Source: Bacteroidales bacterium
GTDB taxonomy: Bacteria > Bacteroidota > Bacteroidia > Bacteroidales > F082
NCBI GenBank assembly: GCA_017439405.1
Contig: JAFSJF010000094.1
Location: 1-61,164 of the forward strand
Length of the DNA: 61,164 nt
Direction of reading: 5' to 3'
Position numbers and translations under genes: made by a program. Below the pieces are notes generated by a model, which saw nothing but the letters and a program-made list of their open reading frames with translations, made no database searches and was not told the DNA's origin. Every line of letters starts with the position of its first letter. Position 1 is the first letter of the stretch. Shown piece after piece: positions 24,866 to 33,264 of the stretch.

Positions 24866-24873
24866 TACTTTTG
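24866..24873 (+). promoter_or_regulatory. -7 box of the NgoBV-type R-M cassette
   Basis: TACTTTTG followed by CAAAG, 37 bp before the ATG at 24910, inside the cassette. Confidence 0.6.
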
Positions 24874-24909
24874 CAAAGTTGATTTGTTATGTAACTACGA
24901 TATCTATAT

Positions 24910-26670
24910 ATGCAAAAACACAACAGGCAAAAGGCAAAAATACTAAGTATCGACTTTGAAGAGTTTCGAGAAACTTATCAAAATGGAATTGTTCCAGCAT
25001 TTAATGCAATAGAGAATGATGGGTTGTACTATGGGCTCAATCCCAAAGCAAGAGTTCTTGTCGCCTATGTGCCACAAGACAATGCCAGTCCATTTGACCA
25101 ACTCAAAGCATCAGAATATTATACTCGTCCGAAGTTTCCCAATACTATCAATTTGAAGGAAGTGGAGTATTTTGTACCCTATTTCAAAGGCAAAGGTATA
25201 CGAGATGTTTATCGGGTACATCATATTAACACATGTACAAAAAAGGACTTTGACCCCGATAGCGATGATGAACGAATGCGTTTGATGTTCCAGTTTAAGT
25301 TTGTCAAACACTTATTTGACGACTACCGACCTCATGATTTGCAAATTTGGTATTGTTTTACTGATACGACCGTAAAAGAACTTATTGACAACAAGCCTAT
25401 CATACGCTTTGTTGACCTTTTTGCTGGTATAGGTGGCATCCGATTAGGTTTGGAACAAGCGGCACACGAAATGGGTTATACCACGGAGTGCATGATGACT
25501 TCAGAAATAAAGCCTGCTGCCATTAAAGTGTTGAAACAGAATCATCCGCATGAGTCAATTTGGGGAGATATTACAAACATTGATTCGGATAGCATACCCG
25601 ATTTTGATATTCTATGTGCGGGCTTTCCTTGTCAGGCTTTTTCTTACGCAGGAAAACGGATGGGTTTTGAAGACACAAGAGGAACATTGTTCTTTGAAGT
25701 TGCTCGGATATTGAGAGATAAACGCCCCAAAGGGTTCATTTTGGAAAATGTTGAAGGATTGGTAACGCACGATGGAGGAAAAACATTAGAGGTGATAATG
25801 AACACATTGCATTCATTGCACTATAATGTTGCATATAAGGTACTAAACTCAAAAGATTTTGGTGTCCCTCAAGAAAGAAAACGTATTTATATTGTCGGAA
25901 TCAAAGCCAAAGCAATTGAGTTAGACGACTTTGTTTATTCTCATAATCCTGTAGAAACCATTCTTGAGAAAGGCCAACCTTTATCCCATAGCAGGTTTGT
26001 AAGCAATCTTCTACGCTTTTATTCTGCAAAGTCTTTACAAGGAAAGAAAATTAAAGATAAAAGGGGTGGCAAAGACAACATCCATAGTTGGGATTTAGAA
26101 ATGAAGGGGCATATTACTGCCGAACAAAAGGATTTATTAAACCAGCTTTTGCATGAACGTAGGAAGCATAAATGGGCTGAATTATATGGAATTGAATGGA
26201 TGGATGGAATGCCTTTAACTATTGATATGATTAGACAGTTTTACGATGCCTCTGATTTGGGAAACATGCTTGATGATTTGGTTGATAAGGGATATTTGGT
26301 CTATGAACATCCCAAAAAAGTAGTTATAAGACAGTCTGCAACAGGTACTATTCGTTCAAGGGAAAGGGATGCTAATTTGCCACGGGGATATAATATTGTG
26401 GCAGGCAAACTGAGTTTTGAGGTGTCCGAAATATTAGATCCAAAAGGATTTGCACCAACTTTGGTCGCTATGGATATGCATCGCATACATGTTGTAGATG
26501 GTGATGGTCTTAGACAATTAACCTTGACGGAAGGGAAAAGACTTTTCGGCTATCCTGATAGTTATAAATTAGATGTTACAATAAAGGAAGGTTACGATTT
26601 ACTGGGTAATACTGTAGTCGTTCCTGTAATTAAAGCAGTCGCAACAAAATTGTTAAATTCAATACTATGA
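24910..26670 (+). CDS. DNA (cytosine-5) methyltransferase with N-terminal helper domain, predicted GGNNCC
   Basis: A 586-residue protein. Residues 1-165 form an extra domain (EVEYFVPYFKGKGIRDVYRVHHINTC, FKFVKHLFDDYRP). The rest is a C5 methyltransferase: FVDLFAGIGGIRLGLE (I), GFPCQAFSYAG (IV, catalytic Cys), LENVEGL (VI), QERKRIYIVG (VIII), LLGNTVVVPVI (X). It overlaps the NgoBV-type endonuclease by 4 bp, so its target should be GGNNCC. A piece of the same helper domain is left at 12877-13026. AT-rich; part of a transferred cassette. Confidence 0.88.
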   Translation: MQKHNRQKAKILSIDFEEFRETYQNGIVPAFNAIENDGLYYGLNPKARVLVAYVPQDNASPFDQLKASEYYTRPKFPNTINLKEVEYFVPYFKGKGIRDVYRVHHINTCTKKDFDPDSDDERMRLMFQFKFVKHLFDDYRPHDLQIWYCFTDTTVKELIDNKPIIRFVDLFAGIGGIRLGLEQAAHEMGYTTECMMTSEIKPAAIKVLKQNHPHESIWGDITNIDSDSIPDFDILCAGFPCQAFSYAGKRMGFEDTRGTLFFEVARILRDKRPKGFILENVEGLVTHDGGKTLEVIMNTLHSLHYNVAYKVLNSKDFGVPQERKRIYIVGIKAKAIELDDFVYSHNPVETILEKGQPLSHSRFVSNLLRFYSAKSLQGKKIKDKRGGKDNIHSWDLEMKGHITAEQKDLLNQLLHERRKHKWAELYGIEWMDGMPLTIDMIRQFYDASDLGNMLDDLVDKGYLVYEHPKKVVIRQSATGTIRSRERDANLPRGYNIVAGKLSFEVSEILDPKGFAPTLVAMDMHRIHVVDGDGLRQLTLTEGKRLFGYPDSYKLDVTIKEGYDLLGNTVVVPVIKAVATKLLNSIL

Positions 26671-27404
26671 ACAGTGTCACTATCGACCAAGCTTACAACG
26701 AACTCGTTAGTAAATTTGAGATTAATAATGCATCAGGACACATCCGATTTAATCTGAAGGACTTTCAAATAGTTGTTAAGCAACCAAATGTTGTTGGCAA
26801 TATTATTGAAGAATGGCTTTCTGATTATTGGATGGAAAACAAGAAGTATCCAATCATACACAACTTGGGACAGTCCGCTCCCGATTTTTGGTTTGATCCT
26901 GATGACAAAGAGCATGAATTGTTGGAAATAAAATGCTTCGATTATATTAATCGTGGCCCTGGATTCGATATCGCCAATTTCCAATCCTATATTCGGGAAA
27001 TAGTCGATAAACCTTACCGTTTGCATAGCAAGTATCTGGCAATTGGATATGGTATGGATATTGAAACAGGTTTGGTTACCATTTATCAAGTTTGGCTAAA
27101 GAACGTTTGGGAAATGTGTTGTTCAAGCAGTAACAGACCCATCAAAGTGCAAGAGAAGAAAAATGTCATATACAATATACGCCCTTCTGTTTGGTATGGC
27201 AACCGTTCCAATTTCCCTACTTTTGAGACGTTAGAGGACTTTTTGGCCGCCATCGAGCAAACCATTTACGACTATAATCAAACACGTCCTATTGCAGAGC
27301 ATTGGTTAAAGAACTTGAAAGAGAGCTATAAGAGCTTTTATGGCATTTCTCTTGATGTGCCAAGATGGTATGACATTAAGGAAAAATACAGACTTGGTAG
27401 TTAA
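26667..27404 (+). CDS. NgoBV-family type II restriction endonuclease
   Basis: A 245-residue endonuclease. Characteristic stretches are NVVGNIIEEWLSDYWMENK, SAPDFWFDPDDKEHELLEIKCFD (the PD-(D/E)xK site PD...ExK), GFDIANFQSYIREIVDKPYRL and VIYNIRPSVW. These match NgoBV-type enzymes, which cut GGNNCC. The frame is complete and overlaps the methyltransferase (ATGA). This is the only R-M pair in the window that looks fully intact. Confidence 0.75.
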   Translation: MNSVTIDQAYNELVSKFEINNASGHIRFNLKDFQIVVKQPNVVGNIIEEWLSDYWMENKKYPIIHNLGQSAPDFWFDPDDKEHELLEIKCFDYINRGPGFDIANFQSYIREIVDKPYRLHSKYLAIGYGMDIETGLVTIYQVWLKNVWEMCCSSSNRPIKVQEKKNVIYNIRPSVWYGNRSNFPTFETLEDFLAAIEQTIYDYNQTRPIAEHWLKNLKESYKSFYGISLDVPRWYDIKEKYRLGS

Positions 27405-27414
27405 TAAGTCTTGA

Positions 27415-29991
27415 AATAAGGAATCCGCCAGCGCGAAGCGATTCTCGTATATCTTAGGCGACGAGCAAGGCCAGTATAAAACGCCCTTGGAACGACTCGA
27501 CACCATCTACGCCAAACGAGGGAAGTTCGTCTTGAACGATTTGCGCGAAGCCTTCTCCGTCGATGCCCTCAGCGACGAGTTCTTCGACGAGTACCATGTC
27601 CATTACGACCATATCGTGGCCGAGTTGACGCGACAAGGCAAGTCGGGAGCCGTGTATCACGATTATGTGAAGAAGCTGATGGGGCGCATCGTCTTCCTGC
27701 ATTTCCTGCAAAAGAAAGGCTGGCTCTGTGGCGACACCAACTTCATGCTCAACACCTTCGACAAAAGCAAACGCAAGGACGACTATCTGGAAAGCGTGCT
27801 CGAACCGCTGTTCTTCGGCATCCTCAACACCGAACCTGCCAAGCGCGAACAAGTGTTCGGCAGGAACAGCTGGCCGCAACAGTGGGTGGAACAATGGGCC
27901 GACATCCCTTATCTCAACGGAGGCCTTTTCGAGCGCGATGCCGTCGACGAGCTAAGGATTGTGTTGCCCCGCTATCTTTTCTCCGACCTTTTCAGTTTCT
28001 TGGCCTCCTACAACTTCACTGTCGATGAAAACGACCCCGACGATGCCGAGATTGGCGTTGACCCCGAGATGTTGGGCAAGATCTTCGAGAGCCTTTTGGA
28101 GGACAACAAGGCCAAAGGCGCTTTCTACACGCCCAAGGAGATTGTGCGCTATATGTGCAAAGAGTCGCTGATAGCCCATCTCGCATCCAAACTGCCCAAC
28201 GTGGCCGATAGCGTTGTGCATGCCTTTGTGGAACACCACGAGATGCAGCCCGAGTTGGAGCCATGTCGCGTCACCCTCGAAACCGCCTTGCGCGACGTGA
28301 AGATTTGTGACCCCGCCATTGGCTCAGGTGCCTTCCCGATGGGTTTGCTCAACGAATTGTGGCGTTGCCGCGAGGCCTTGGGGACTGAGCTTTCGCGCCT
28401 ACAGTTGAAAAAAGAGATTATTGAGAACAACATCTATGGCGTTGACATCGAACGCGGTGCCATCGACATCGCCCGACTGCGCTTCTGGTTGAGCATCGTC
28501 GTCGATAGCGAGACAGCTGAGCCTTTGCCCAACTTCGACTACAAGTTCATGCAAGGCAACAGCCTGATTGAGAGTTATGGCGGTTTCGACCTCAGCCGCA
28601 TCGCGGGCAAGACCGTGGGCCGTCCGTCCACTTCCACGCAGTATGTGATTGGCCTCGACAGCGACCTGAGCCAGAAGAACCTGCAACGTCTGTTGCGCGA
28701 ATACTTCTCCGTCACCGACCACCAAAAGAAAGCCACCATGCGAAGCGCCATCAACGCCGAGGTGAAGACCCTCATCCGCGAAAGCGTTGGCGGCACCCCG
28801 GCCTTCCTCGCCAAGTTGGACCAACTCGACCCCTCCGCCAACCAAGACTTCTTCCTCTGGCACACCTGGTTTAAGGACATCTTCGACAAGGGTGGATTTG
28901 ATATTGTGATTGGGAATCCGCCGTATATAGATTATAGAAGAATTGATGAGGCAACAAAAGTCGGCTTAAACAAGTATTTGTCATACCAGATAGAAAAGAA
29001 GGGCAGTCTTTATGTTTACTTTATTGAAATGGGTTTGGGGTTGCTAAAGCCGTCTGCCAGATTGTACTTTATTAATCCGTATCAATATCTTTCGGCTGAA
29101 TCGGGTCGTGGAATAAGGTCGTTTCTTATTCCCAAGCATAATATTGAACGTATAGTGGATGTGTCTAACATCAAAGTGTTTGACGAAGCGAGTACATACA
29201 CATGTATCAATATCATCCAGAAGAATTCAATCCAAAGAGATATTTGGTTGTCAAGACCGAGAGGCTTGTCCAATTTGGACGAAAATGTTACAAATGTTGC
29301 GAAAACGACCTTCATAAATAAACCGTATTATACCATAACATTGTCAACCAACAATCTTGTTGAAAAGATCGAGAAAGCAAAACACAAACTGTCAGATGTC
29401 TGTTCAATCTTTTGTGGCTTGTCGAAAACGGGATTTAGGGATTACGTGTCTTCTACAAAAGAAAATGGTGATTATCAAATCTTTGTGGAATCAAAGCAAA
29501 TATTACGGTATGTGACTGATAGCAAGAAGTACATTGATACTTCTTTGTTTAGCTATAATGCGATGAATGCATTTAGGACTCCTTGTTTGTTTATGACAAG
29601 AATGACCAGCCATTGTAGGGTTGCTTTGGCCAAAAAGGGAGAAACGGCAGGAAAGGTCAACGTGTTGCACAACTTCAAAAAGTATGACATCCTATTTGTT
29701 TTAGCATTGCTCAACAGCAAGCTTGTGAATTACTATTATAGGATAACGAATGAGTCCAAACATCTTAATGGAGGAGCACTACCTTTTGATACAGAATCGG
29801 TTAAAGTGATACCGATACCAGAGGCATCAACAACCCAGCAACAAGAAATAGAATCGGTTGTAAAACAGATTCTTTCAAAGAAACAAACTGTGCTGACAAC
29901 CGATACTTTAGACTTGGAGCAACAAATTGATGAATTGGTTTATGAGCTTTATGGGCTTACCGAAGAGGAAATTGCAGTGATTGAGCAATAA
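27415..29991 (+). CDS. Eco57I-type adenine DNA methyltransferase, N-terminally truncated, mosaic
   Basis: The open frame runs from 27415 without an ATG; the first usable start may be TTG 27487 (834 residues). The domain order is a helical N-terminal piece (FSVDALSDEFFDEYHVHYDHI), AFYTPKEIVRYM, motif I DPAIGSGAFPMG, IYGVDIERGAIDIARLR, motif IV GNPPYID at 28915, then a C-terminal target recognition domain. The beginning of the family is missing, cut where the NgoBV cassette ends. Base composition drops sharply to AT-rich at about 28890, just before NPPY, so the recognition half comes from another source. Activity is uncertain. Confidence 0.75.
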   Translation, partial: NKESASAKRFSYILGDEQGQYKTPLERLDTIYAKRGKFVLNDLREAFSVDALSDEFFDEYHVHYDHIVAELTRQGKSGAVYHDYVKKLMGRIVFLHFLQKKGWLCGDTNFMLNTFDKSKRKDDYLESVLEPLFFGILNTEPAKREQVFGRNSWPQQWVEQWADIPYLNGGLFERDAVDELRIVLPRYLFSDLFSFLASYNFTVDENDPDDAEIGVDPEMLGKIFESLLEDNKAKGAFYTPKEIVRYMCKESLIAHLASKLPNVADSVVHAFVEHHEMQPELEPCRVTLETALRDVKICDPAIGSGAFPMGLLNELWRCREALGTELSRLQLKKEIIENNIYGVDIERGAIDIARLRFWLSIVVDSETAEPLPNFDYKFMQGNSLIESYGGFDLSRIAGKTVGRPSTSTQYVIGLDSDLSQKNLQRLLREYFSVTDHQKKATMRSAINAEVKTLIRESVGGTPAFLAKLDQLDPSANQDFFLWHTWFKDIFDKGGFDIVIGNPPYIDYRRIDEATKVGLNKYLSYQIEKKGSLYVYFIEMGLGLLKPSARLYFINPYQYLSAESGRGIRSFLIPKHNIERIVDVSNIKVFDEASTYTCINIIQKNSIQRDIWLSRPRGLSNLDENVTNVAKTTFINKPYYTITLSTNNLVEKIEKAKHKLSDVCSIFCGLSKTGFRDYVSSTKENGDYQIFVESKQILRYVTDSKKYIDTSLFSYNAMNAFRTPCLFMTRMTSHCRVALAKKGETAGKVNVLHNFKKYDILFVLALLNSKLVNYYYRITNESKHLNGGALPFDTESVKVIPIPEASTTQQQEIESVVKQILSKKQTVLTTDTLDLEQQIDELVYELYGLTEEEIAVIEQ

Positions 29992-30036
29992 ACAAGGGCA
30001 AACCTCGTTCCCTCGAAAAAGGAAAAGAATTAGAAG

Positions 30037-31236
30037 ATGGATAAGCAATTACAGATTAGAAATATAATTCGATATAATAGAAAAAACATTGCTTTTGTTA
30101 TTGGCAATGGCATCAATCAGCGTTTCTTCAAGGGGCAAATACCCTTATGGAGCCAATTAATAAAATCTCTTTCAGAGAATTTCTTGTCAAAAGGACTTGA
30201 TGCACCAGATGATATTTCTTTTACAGAATTATTTGATTTAATTGAGTTGTCTGCAGTTTCAAATCATGGACCGATCAGAGAATTAATAGAGTATTTGAAA
30301 GATAATAACATAGGTAAGTATAAGAATTTGCTTGACATTTATACTATTGACTATGAAAACATTTTACAAATAGTGAATGCTCCCAATGATGGTAATAAAG
30401 CCGTAAGTCATATTTTAGAGTCAAAATCTATGGAATCTTTTAAAAAAACACATTCAGAATATATTAAAGGTTGTAGAAAATGGTGTATGAATAATAGGGA
30501 TGACACCGAATCGCTTACGGATGGACAATGTGTTGAGTGCTTTATGGAAATGGCAAGTAATCCTATTAAGATAAAAATGATGAAAAACACCGTTAAGCGA
30601 ACGGTAGCACGAACATTTGCACAGGAATTGAACAATTCTGATTTAACAAAATTGATGACCTATTTTCAGAGTCTTGACGTTCCAGTGTTGACAACTAACT
30701 TTGATACATTAATGAGCCAATCGTTGCATTTATTCAAGCATAAAAAAATGGGATCTTCATTTACGGATTTCTATCCATGGAATGTTTATTTCAGTGACAA
30801 AGAGTTAGAACATCCAGCTTCAGGTTTTGGAATTTGGCATATTAATGGAATAGTAGAATATCCTCGAAGCATTAAGTTGGGTATTAGTGACTATATGGGA
30901 AATGTTGAAAGAGCAAGAAAGATGCTTCTCTCGCATGATTTCAATGAGTTTTTTAACGGAATGAATCAAAGCAATTGGTCAGGTTACTACACATGGCTAC
31001 ATGCCTTCTTTAACAAGGACTTGTTTATCTTTGGACTTAAGTTGAACAATGATGAGGTGTTTTTAAGGTGGCTGTTAATTCAGAGAGCCAAGTATTCTCA
31101 ATTATATAATAAAGGACTTAAGGGGTGGTTTGTTGATTACAACATATCAAAAGCAACAAGATTCTTCCTTGAACACATTGGTTTTGAAGTTATTAGTATC
31201 AAAAAGTATGATACTTTATACAAAGCATTGAATTAG
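30037..31236 (+). CDS. SIR2-like domain protein, probable NAD-consuming defence effector
   Basis: A 399-residue AT-rich protein with the SIR2 fold signatures AFVIGNGINQRF (about 22-33), LTTNFDTLMSQS (about 217-228) and GIWHINGIVEYP (about 266-277). These correspond to the GAG, TxNxD and HG motifs of SIR2-like domains found in anti-phage systems such as Thoeris and DSR, where they destroy NAD. There is no zinc-finger cysteine quartet. It follows the methylase gene by 45 bp and shares its AT-rich composition, so it probably arrived with the recognition-domain segment. No sensor partner was found. Confidence 0.75.
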   Translation: MDKQLQIRNIIRYNRKNIAFVIGNGINQRFFKGQIPLWSQLIKSLSENFLSKGLDAPDDISFTELFDLIELSAVSNHGPIRELIEYLKDNNIGKYKNLLDIYTIDYENILQIVNAPNDGNKAVSHILESKSMESFKKTHSEYIKGCRKWCMNNRDDTESLTDGQCVECFMEMASNPIKIKMMKNTVKRTVARTFAQELNNSDLTKLMTYFQSLDVPVLTTNFDTLMSQSLHLFKHKKMGSSFTDFYPWNVYFSDKELEHPASGFGIWHINGIVEYPRSIKLGISDYMGNVERARKMLLSHDFNEFFNGMNQSNWSGYYTWLHAFFNKDLFIFGLKLNNDEVFLRWLLIQRAKYSQLYNKGLKGWFVDYNISKATRFFLEHIGFEVISIKKYDTLYKALN

Positions 31237-31377
31237 ATTAATTTAGGGTGCGTCAACCGAACCATGTCAGCAGTGTAGTTTTTGTCCTGCCAAGAGGCTG
31301 CTGTGGGTCAAACTGGTGCATCCCTTTCTTGGCAACCTCTTCACCCCATTCATTGGGTTAGAACGATGAAAAAGTAT

Positions 31378-31385
31378 TATCTTTG
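31378..31385 (+). promoter_or_regulatory. -7 box before the four-helix-bundle remnant
   Basis: TATCTTTG followed by CC, 24 bp before the ATG at 31409. The stretch 31237-31377 upstream holds nothing recognised. Confidence 0.45.
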
Positions 31386-31408
31386 CCTCGAAAAAAGAGC
31401 CACTAGAT

Positions 31409-31566
31409 ATGCAAGCAAACAGATTCAGTTATTATTGGTTGGATACATGGGTGTTGGCCAACATTGCGGAAGGCAACTCGCGGCATTCCACCTCAAAGGA
31501 GACCGAAATGCGCCTTTCAGTGCCTCCCGGGCAAGTCTGGCGGAATTGGCCAATTCAAACATGTGA
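31409..31566 (+). pseudogene. Remnant of a four-helix-bundle suffix domain protein
   Basis: Two pieces typical of this Bacteroidales family are fused: MQANRFSYYWLDTWVLAN and IAEGNSRHSTSKETEMRL. After KETEMRL the homology shifts to another frame (SASRASLAELANSN). An internal deletion and a frameshift have left about 50 codons of a protein of roughly 200. Confidence 0.55.
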
Positions 31567-31646
31567 AAACGTAAAATTGCGGATGCCATTACGACATTAT
31601 TTTACTTTTTTCACCAAAACACTTGCTGTGTAAACAAAATTGTTCG

Positions 31647-31654
31647 TATTTTTG
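31647..31654 (+). promoter_or_regulatory. -7 box of candidate Abi small RNA 1
   Basis: TATTTTTG followed by CAGC. The same string precedes the second candidate RNA at 47590. Confidence 0.6.
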
Positions 31655-31659
31655 CAGCA

Positions 31660-31712
31660 CTAGAACCCGCCAAGCCTCTCAACGATGCTCAAATGTGCGG
31701 GTCGTTTTTTTT
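31660..31712 (+). ncRNA. Candidate small RNA beside the truncated Abi gene
   Basis: About 50 nt between its own -7 box and a T8 tract. ACCCGC (31665-31670) pairs with GCGGGT (31697-31702), leaving a large loop that contains CCTCTCAACGATGCTCAAA. It aligns by eye with the RNA at 47603-47651 (CC...CT.ACG...TCAAA...G.GGG). Abi_2/AbiF proteins have been described with a structured RNA acting as antitoxin. The RNA ends 7 bases before the Abi ATG, so it could also act as a transcription attenuator. Confidence 0.55.
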
Positions 31713-31719
31713 AATACCC

Positions 31720-32112
31720 ATGCCGAACCGAATACCTTTCCATAAGATCTACACGAACGCCCAAGACCTCGTTTTACTGCTTCAGTCACGAGGACTTACT
31801 GTCAACGACCCAGCCAAAGCTGAGCGTTATCTTGAATATATCGGCTACTATCGCCTGTCTGCCTACATGTATCCGTTGTTTCAAATGCCCAAGGAACTGC
31901 ACCAATACAAACAAGATACCTCGTTCGATCAGGTAATGACACTCTACCGTTTTGATAAGAAATTGAGGCTACTTATCTTCAATGAGATTGAGAAAATCGA
32001 GGTGGCCGTCCGGCGAGACAAATTGCTCAATTTGTTGGCAGATTATCCTTCCATAGATCAAGCAGCTATGGGATTCCCTTTGGGGTGGCAGCAAGAACCT
32101 TTGTGGCAGTAA
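31720..32112 (+). pseudogene. Abi_2 (AbiD/AbiF-type) protein with large internal deletion
   Basis: The first 95 or so residues match the Abi_2 N-terminus (LVLLLQSRGLTVNDPAKAERYLEYIGYYRLSAYMYPLF, DKKLRLLIFNEIEKIEVAVRR). The last 25 match its C-terminal end (YPSIDQAAMGFPLGWQQEPLWQ). The 150-200 residues between, including the C-terminal HEPN RxxxxH site, are gone without a frame change. A toxin of this family would be inactive. The upstream RNA unit is intact. Confidence 0.7.
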
Positions 32113-32142
32113 GAATCTTTTTGCCTGTCTTCCACAGCTCTT

Positions 32143-32203
32143 GGGTGCAATCGAGGGGGCGGCAGCAGAAATTTCTCTTTGTTTGCCCCCCCCTATGCAC
32201 TCA
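32143..32203. terminator. Possible bidirectional terminator between Abi and the aldo/keto reductase
   Basis: GTGCA with TGCAC and GGGGGC with GCCCCC form a long stem between the convergent genes. The flanking T tracts are modest. Confidence 0.45.
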
Positions 32204-32204
32204 C

Positions 32205-33050
32205 TTAACCATAAGTCTCAATCAGATACTTCACAAAATTGATGTCGTTGAACGTGACGGTACCCGTGTCGTGCTGGTTCATCGTGGCGATTTGGGCCAT
32301 TTCGTCGTCGATGAGGATGAAATCGAAGATGTCGAGGTTCTGTGCCATGCGTTCCTTGTGGGTGGATTTCGGGATGGCGACGATGCCGCGCTGGGTGAGC
32401 CAGCGGAGGGCGACCTGCGAGGCGGTCTTGCCGTACTTGGCGCCGATGCCGCCCAAAAGCTCGCTCTTGATGATGCCGTCAACGCCTTGTCCGCCGAGGG
32501 GTCCCCAAGCCATCATCTTCGTGCCGAACTCGTTGAGGGTCGGCTCGATGCCTTGTTGCTGGATCATGGCGTTGCATTGCAGCTGGTTGACCATCGGCTT
32601 GATGTCCACATAGTGGCAGAAGTCGAAGAAGCGGGCCTGCTGGAAGTTGCTCACGCCGATGGCGTGCACTTTGCCGTCCTTGTAGGCCTTTTCCATCGCG
32701 CGCCACGTGCCGAACACGTCGCCGTAGGCCTGGTGGATGAGCAAAAGGTCGAGGTAGTCGGTCTTCAGCTTGCGCAGGCTCTCGTCGATGCTGCGGGCGG
32801 CCTTCTCTTCGCCGCTGTTGCTGATCCATACTTTCGTGGTCAGGAAGATTTCGTCGCGCTTGATGCCGCTCTTGGCCATGGCGTTGCCAACGCCTTCTTC
32901 GTTTTGGTAGGCTTGCGCCGTATCGATGAGGCGGTAACCCACGCTCAAGGCGTCGCTGACACAGCGTTCACATTCCTCGGGGCTGACGAGAAACACGCCG
33001 TAGCCCAACAATGGCATTTCGATGCCGTTTGACAGTTTGATGTATTCCAT
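32205..33050 (-). CDS. Aldo/keto reductase
   Basis: A 281-residue TIM-barrel NADPH-dependent reductase. The catalytic tetrad is visible: Asp and Tyr in LIDTAQAYQNEEGVG, Lys in FLTTKVW and His in LLLIHQAYGD. The C-terminal IPKSTHKERMAQNLDIFDF binds the cofactor 2'-phosphate. It starts MEYIKLSNGIEMPLLGYG like DkgA/DkgB types. It likely reduces small aldehydes and ketones. It is the last of the minus-strand redox group (36239 to 32205), with operator O3 upstream. Confidence 0.88.
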   Translation of the reverse strand: MEYIKLSNGIEMPLLGYGVFLVSPEECERCVSDALSVGYRLIDTAQAYQNEEGVGNAMAKSGIKRDEIFLTTKVWISNSGEEKAARSIDESLRKLKTDYLDLLLIHQAYGDVFGTWRAMEKAYKDGKVHAIGVSNFQQARFFDFCHYVDIKPMVNQLQCNAMIQQQGIEPTLNEFGTKMMAWGPLGGQGVDGIIKSELLGGIGAKYGKTASQVALRWLTQRGIVAIPKSTHKERMAQNLDIFDFILIDDEMAQIATMNQHDTGTVTFNDINFVKYLIETYG

Positions 33051-33164
33051 GTTGTTGAATTGTTGATTGTTGAATTGTTGAATTGACTTCGTCTAATCTT
33101 CGATTTGTCGTTTGAGATGTATCCCTTTGATTTGTTGTAAAAAAACAAAAAAAACCGTCACATA

Positions 33165-33194
33165 ATTTTTTCGCAGATTGCGGATTGTGTTGCA
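33165..33194 (-). promoter_or_regulatory. Redox operator copy O3 upstream of the aldo/keto reductase
   Basis: On the minus strand TGCAACACAATCCGCAA, then a weaker second half-site (CGAAAAAAT) starting 21 bp after the first. It lies between the alcohol dehydrogenase terminator and the aldo/keto reductase start. Confidence 0.5.
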
Positions 33195-33210
33195 CTTTTT
33201 TCCGCTTTGA

Positions 33211-33250
33211 CAAAAATCCGCAACCCAAGCCTTTGCTTGGATTGCGGACT
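33211..33250 (-). terminator. Terminator of the alcohol dehydrogenase, TCCGCAA/GCTTGG type, copy 2
   Basis: On the minus strand AGTCCGCAATCCAAGC, loop AAAG, GCTTGGGTTGCGGATTTTT. It is a strong stem with a T tract 15 bp after the stop. It is related to 13051-13089 and 36338-36375. Confidence 0.8.
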
Positions 33251-33264
33251 GTTGAAATCATTGG

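Noticed and set aside
30037-31236. Reading the SIR2-like protein as a deacetylase like the gene at 80-943
   Set aside because: It lacks the zinc cysteines and class M motifs. Its GNGIN/TTNFD/HING motifs fit defence-type SIR2 domains.
31282-31566. A 94-codon open frame around the four-helix-bundle remnant
   Set aside because: Only its end shows family similarity, by frameshift from the neighbouring frame. The first part is unrelated and has no promoter spacing.
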